Shown in pieces: positions 5,343 to 6,355 of a stretch of 6,355 bases of DNA. This DNA comes from Desulfobacterales bacterium (lineage in GTDB: Bacteria; Desulfobacterota; Desulfobacteria; Desulfobacterales; BuS5). The notes below the pieces were generated by a model that worked only from the letters and a program-made list of their open reading frames with translations, was not told the origin of the DNA and did no database searches. Positions within the stretch are counted from its first letter, which is position 1; each line of letters begins with the position of its first letter. The position numbers and the translations under genes were made by a program. The stretch spans positions 1 to 6,355 of the forward strand of contig JAERRQ010000379.1 in NCBI GenBank assembly GCA_016735355.1, read 5' to 3'.

Positions 5343-5787
5343 CCGTTTTTTCAGGATTATTTTTTTTGTTTTTATATGTCTGTTTGTTCTGTTTACGGCA
5401 CAGATTTACTCTGAAGATAAACAGGGCGGCATCAGTTCCCTGAACAAGACCCTGGAGCGGGCGGAAGAGTATGAAAAAATAATCTCGGCGCCAAATTATT
5501 TGCCTGATTACAAAAAAGAAGCTGCTGAAAAATTAAAAGAGCTTTCCAGGCTGGTTCAATCTTCAAAGCTGGAAAAAAGAATAGAGGAGTATAAAAACAT
5601 CCTGGAAAAAAACCTGGTTCATCGAGCCGACTCTCAATATCCGGCAGAGGAAAAAAAGATTTTGATTGTTCGCTGGATTCTTCCGAAAGGATTTATATTT
5701 TTATATCCTCCTCCGTGCCGGTCAATACCCTCAGAAACTACGCCGCTGATATTCATGTTCTTGGCGATCCGAATATCTGCATGGTGA
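5332..5787 (+). CDS. trbC: TrbC, N-terminal part (zero frame of a split gene)
   Basis: TrbC is a periplasmic F-type pilus assembly protein. I place its start at the GTG 5332: AAAGGA (5320-5325) is 6 bases upstream and the protein then opens directly with a signal sequence (residues 1-27, hydrophobic 6-23, ending near IYS). A charged, probably coiled-coil region follows (about 37-94, with LERAEEYEK, LKELSRLV, EKRIEEYKNILEKN). A longer frame could begin at ATG 5284 but would add 16 residues ahead of the signal and overlap traU more. TrbC sequence is lost after residue 109 (PAEEKK); the frame then runs on as out-of-register sequence to a stop at 5785-5787. The conserved domain continues in the -1 frame (5715-6161 and upstream to about 5658). 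The switch coincides with A_AAA_AAG at 5652-5658. Joined, the protein would have 276 residues. Confidence 0.75.
   Translation: MLFNRFFRIIFFVFICLFVLFTAQIYSEDKQGGISSLNKTLERAEEYEKIISAPNYLPDYKKEAAEKLKELSRLVQSSKLEKRIEEYKNILEKNLVHRADSQYPAEEKKILIVRWILPKGFIFLYPPPCRSIPSETTPLIFMFLAIRISAW
5652..5658 (+). other. A_AAA_AAG slippery heptamer at the trbC frame switch
   Basis: In the upstream trbC frame the codons are GAA AAA AAG, so the heptamer is correctly phased for -1 slippage. It is the same motif used in E. coli dnaX and in several IS transposases. The -1 frame then reads without a stop into the conserved TrbC domain. I see no strong hairpin just 3': there is a 3-bp stem with a GAAA loop (5682-5691) and a weak AT-rich stem at 5689-5708. 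AGAGG directly abuts the site rather than lying about 10 bases upstream. The same A7 run is also an easy place for a base-calling deletion. Confidence 0.5.
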
Positions 5788-6161
5788 TGAGAGGCTTTGT
5801 CGGCGGCATGAAATATATCGCGCCTACCGCCGATTTTGTAAAATCGATAATCCTTGATGACCCTGACTGTATTCAGACCGAAAAAAATGAATGTCAGGCT
5901 TTTAATACGAGCGTTGTGATAGATCCCCTGCTGTTTAAAAGATACGACATTACATCTGTCCCGGCTGTTGTTTATGCCGAAGGACTGGAAGTTACTGATT
6001 CTATGGGGAGTGAAGGTAAAGAGGAAAATGCGAGGTGTAACGAGGTATATCTTTTATGCGGTGATGTTTCTTTGGGATATGCCCTGGAACAGATTTATAA
6101 AAAAACCAATTTTCAAAAAATAAATAAAATGATCAAAAAATTGAGGGGGGATTTCTATTGA
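5715..6161 (+). CDS. trbC: TrbC, C-terminal thioredoxin-like domain (-1 frame of a split gene)
   Basis: This frame carries the conserved TrbC domain. It is open back to the A7 run at 5651-5657, and the upstream part reads SSERIYIFISSSVP, the typical first strand of the domain. The GTG at 5715 is therefore only the first start-like codon, inside the domain, and probably not a real start: no Shine-Dalgarno precedes it. From that codon the features are NTLRNYAADI, MVMRGFVGGM (23-32), VVIDPLLFKRYDITSVPAVV (67-86, containing the cis-proline), and LLCGDVSLGYALEQI (113-127). These match TrbC of F-like systems, which shares a thioredoxin-like fold with TraW. Its TGA overlaps the next ATG by one base. 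Family call secure; whether the intact protein is made depends on the frameshift. Confidence 0.8.
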   Translation: MPVNTLRNYAADIHVLGDPNICMVMRGFVGGMKYIAPTADFVKSIILDDPDCIQTEKNECQAFNTSVVIDPLLFKRYDITSVPAVVYAEGLEVTDSMGSEGKEENARCNEVYLLCGDVSLGYALEQIYKKTNFQKINKMIKKLRGDFY

Positions 6162-6355
6162 TGCGGACAACAACTGTTTTGATGGTCTGTGTAATCATCA
6201 GCGTGGCGGTATCAGCAGTATCTATCTGCTATTATGACAACCATTACGCGGTTCATATAGCCGCTTTTGATTTGCGGACATATATTGATACGCTTAAAAA
6301 AAACTATGCTGATCAAAAAATTGATAGAGCCGGGTTAAGGGCAAAAATTGATAAT
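6161..6355 (+). CDS. trbI: F-type conjugal transfer protein TrbI, N-terminal part (cut by window edge)
   Basis: The first 65 residues are visible. The protein has a short N-terminus, one membrane segment (about residues 5-22), then AAFDLRTYIDTLKKNYADQKID. This matches the TrbI pattern of a single anchor followed by V.TFDMK.T.D.F and a helical periplasmic domain; TrbI influences F pilus outgrowth and retraction. The ATG shares one base with the trbC stop, and a GAGGGGGG run (6143-6150) lies 10 bases upstream. The TTG at 6158 is in frame but less likely. No stop is reached before the window ends. TrbI sequences are short and variable, so the identification leans partly on the neighbours. Confidence 0.65.
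   Translation, partial: MRTTTVLMVCVIISVAVSAVSICYYDNHYAVHIAAFDLRTYIDTLKKNYADQKIDRAGLRAKIDN

Noticed and set aside
1..6355. CRISPR array, tRNA or rRNA genes
   Set aside because: I saw no regularly spaced direct repeats and no cloverleaf or rRNA-like sequence anywhere in the window.

Overview
This window is the left boundary and first part of an F-type (type IV secretion) conjugative transfer operon from a Gram-negative bacterium, preceded by a small, apparently broken toxin-antitoxin locus on the opposite strand. TraN, TraW, TraU, TrbC and TrbI are envelope proteins specific to F-like mating systems, so the DNA is most likely from a conjugative plasmid or integrative conjugative element. Moderately AT-rich DNA and the use of a VKOR-type rather than DsbB-type oxidase hint at a deltaproteobacterial (Desulfobacterota-like) host; this is a guess.

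Layout. Bases 1-221 hold no convincing gene: a possible IS-end repeat lies at the extreme left and a small hairpin near 202-216. On the minus strand, about 1035 down to 222, is a two-gene cassette: a small basic protein (putative antitoxin) overlapping a PIN-domain nuclease (putative toxin). Both show apparent frameshifts at homopolymer runs. Bases 1036-1240 are a divergent regulatory region with two strong dyads: an imperfect one (1069-1092) at the candidate antitoxin promoter, and a perfect 12-bp inverted repeat (1176-1203) over a TATAAT box upstream of the rightward operon.

From 1241 to the right edge all genes run on the plus strand with overlapping or touching ends: VKOR-thioredoxin fusion, polysaccharide-lyase/TraN fusion, TraW, TraU, TrbC (split by a -1 frameshift on an A_AAA_AAG slippery heptamer) and the start of TrbI. 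The gene order differs from the F plasmid (trbI-traW-traU-trbC-traN).

How they fit together: TraW, TraU, TrbC and TrbI are known F-type pilus assembly and mating functions in the periplasm. TraN is the outer-membrane mating-pair stabiliser. TraN (20 cysteines after the signal peptide) and TraU (16) are very cysteine-rich, so the membrane thiol oxidase at the head of the operon plausibly supplies their disulfides, as DsbC-like TrbB/TraF do in F. The most unusual item is the TraN homologue, whose N-terminal half is a heparin-lyase-I-like jelly roll joined through an EF-hand loop and a Cys-rich segment to a conventional TraN C-terminus. This suggests a mating adhesin that binds or degrades surface polysaccharide.
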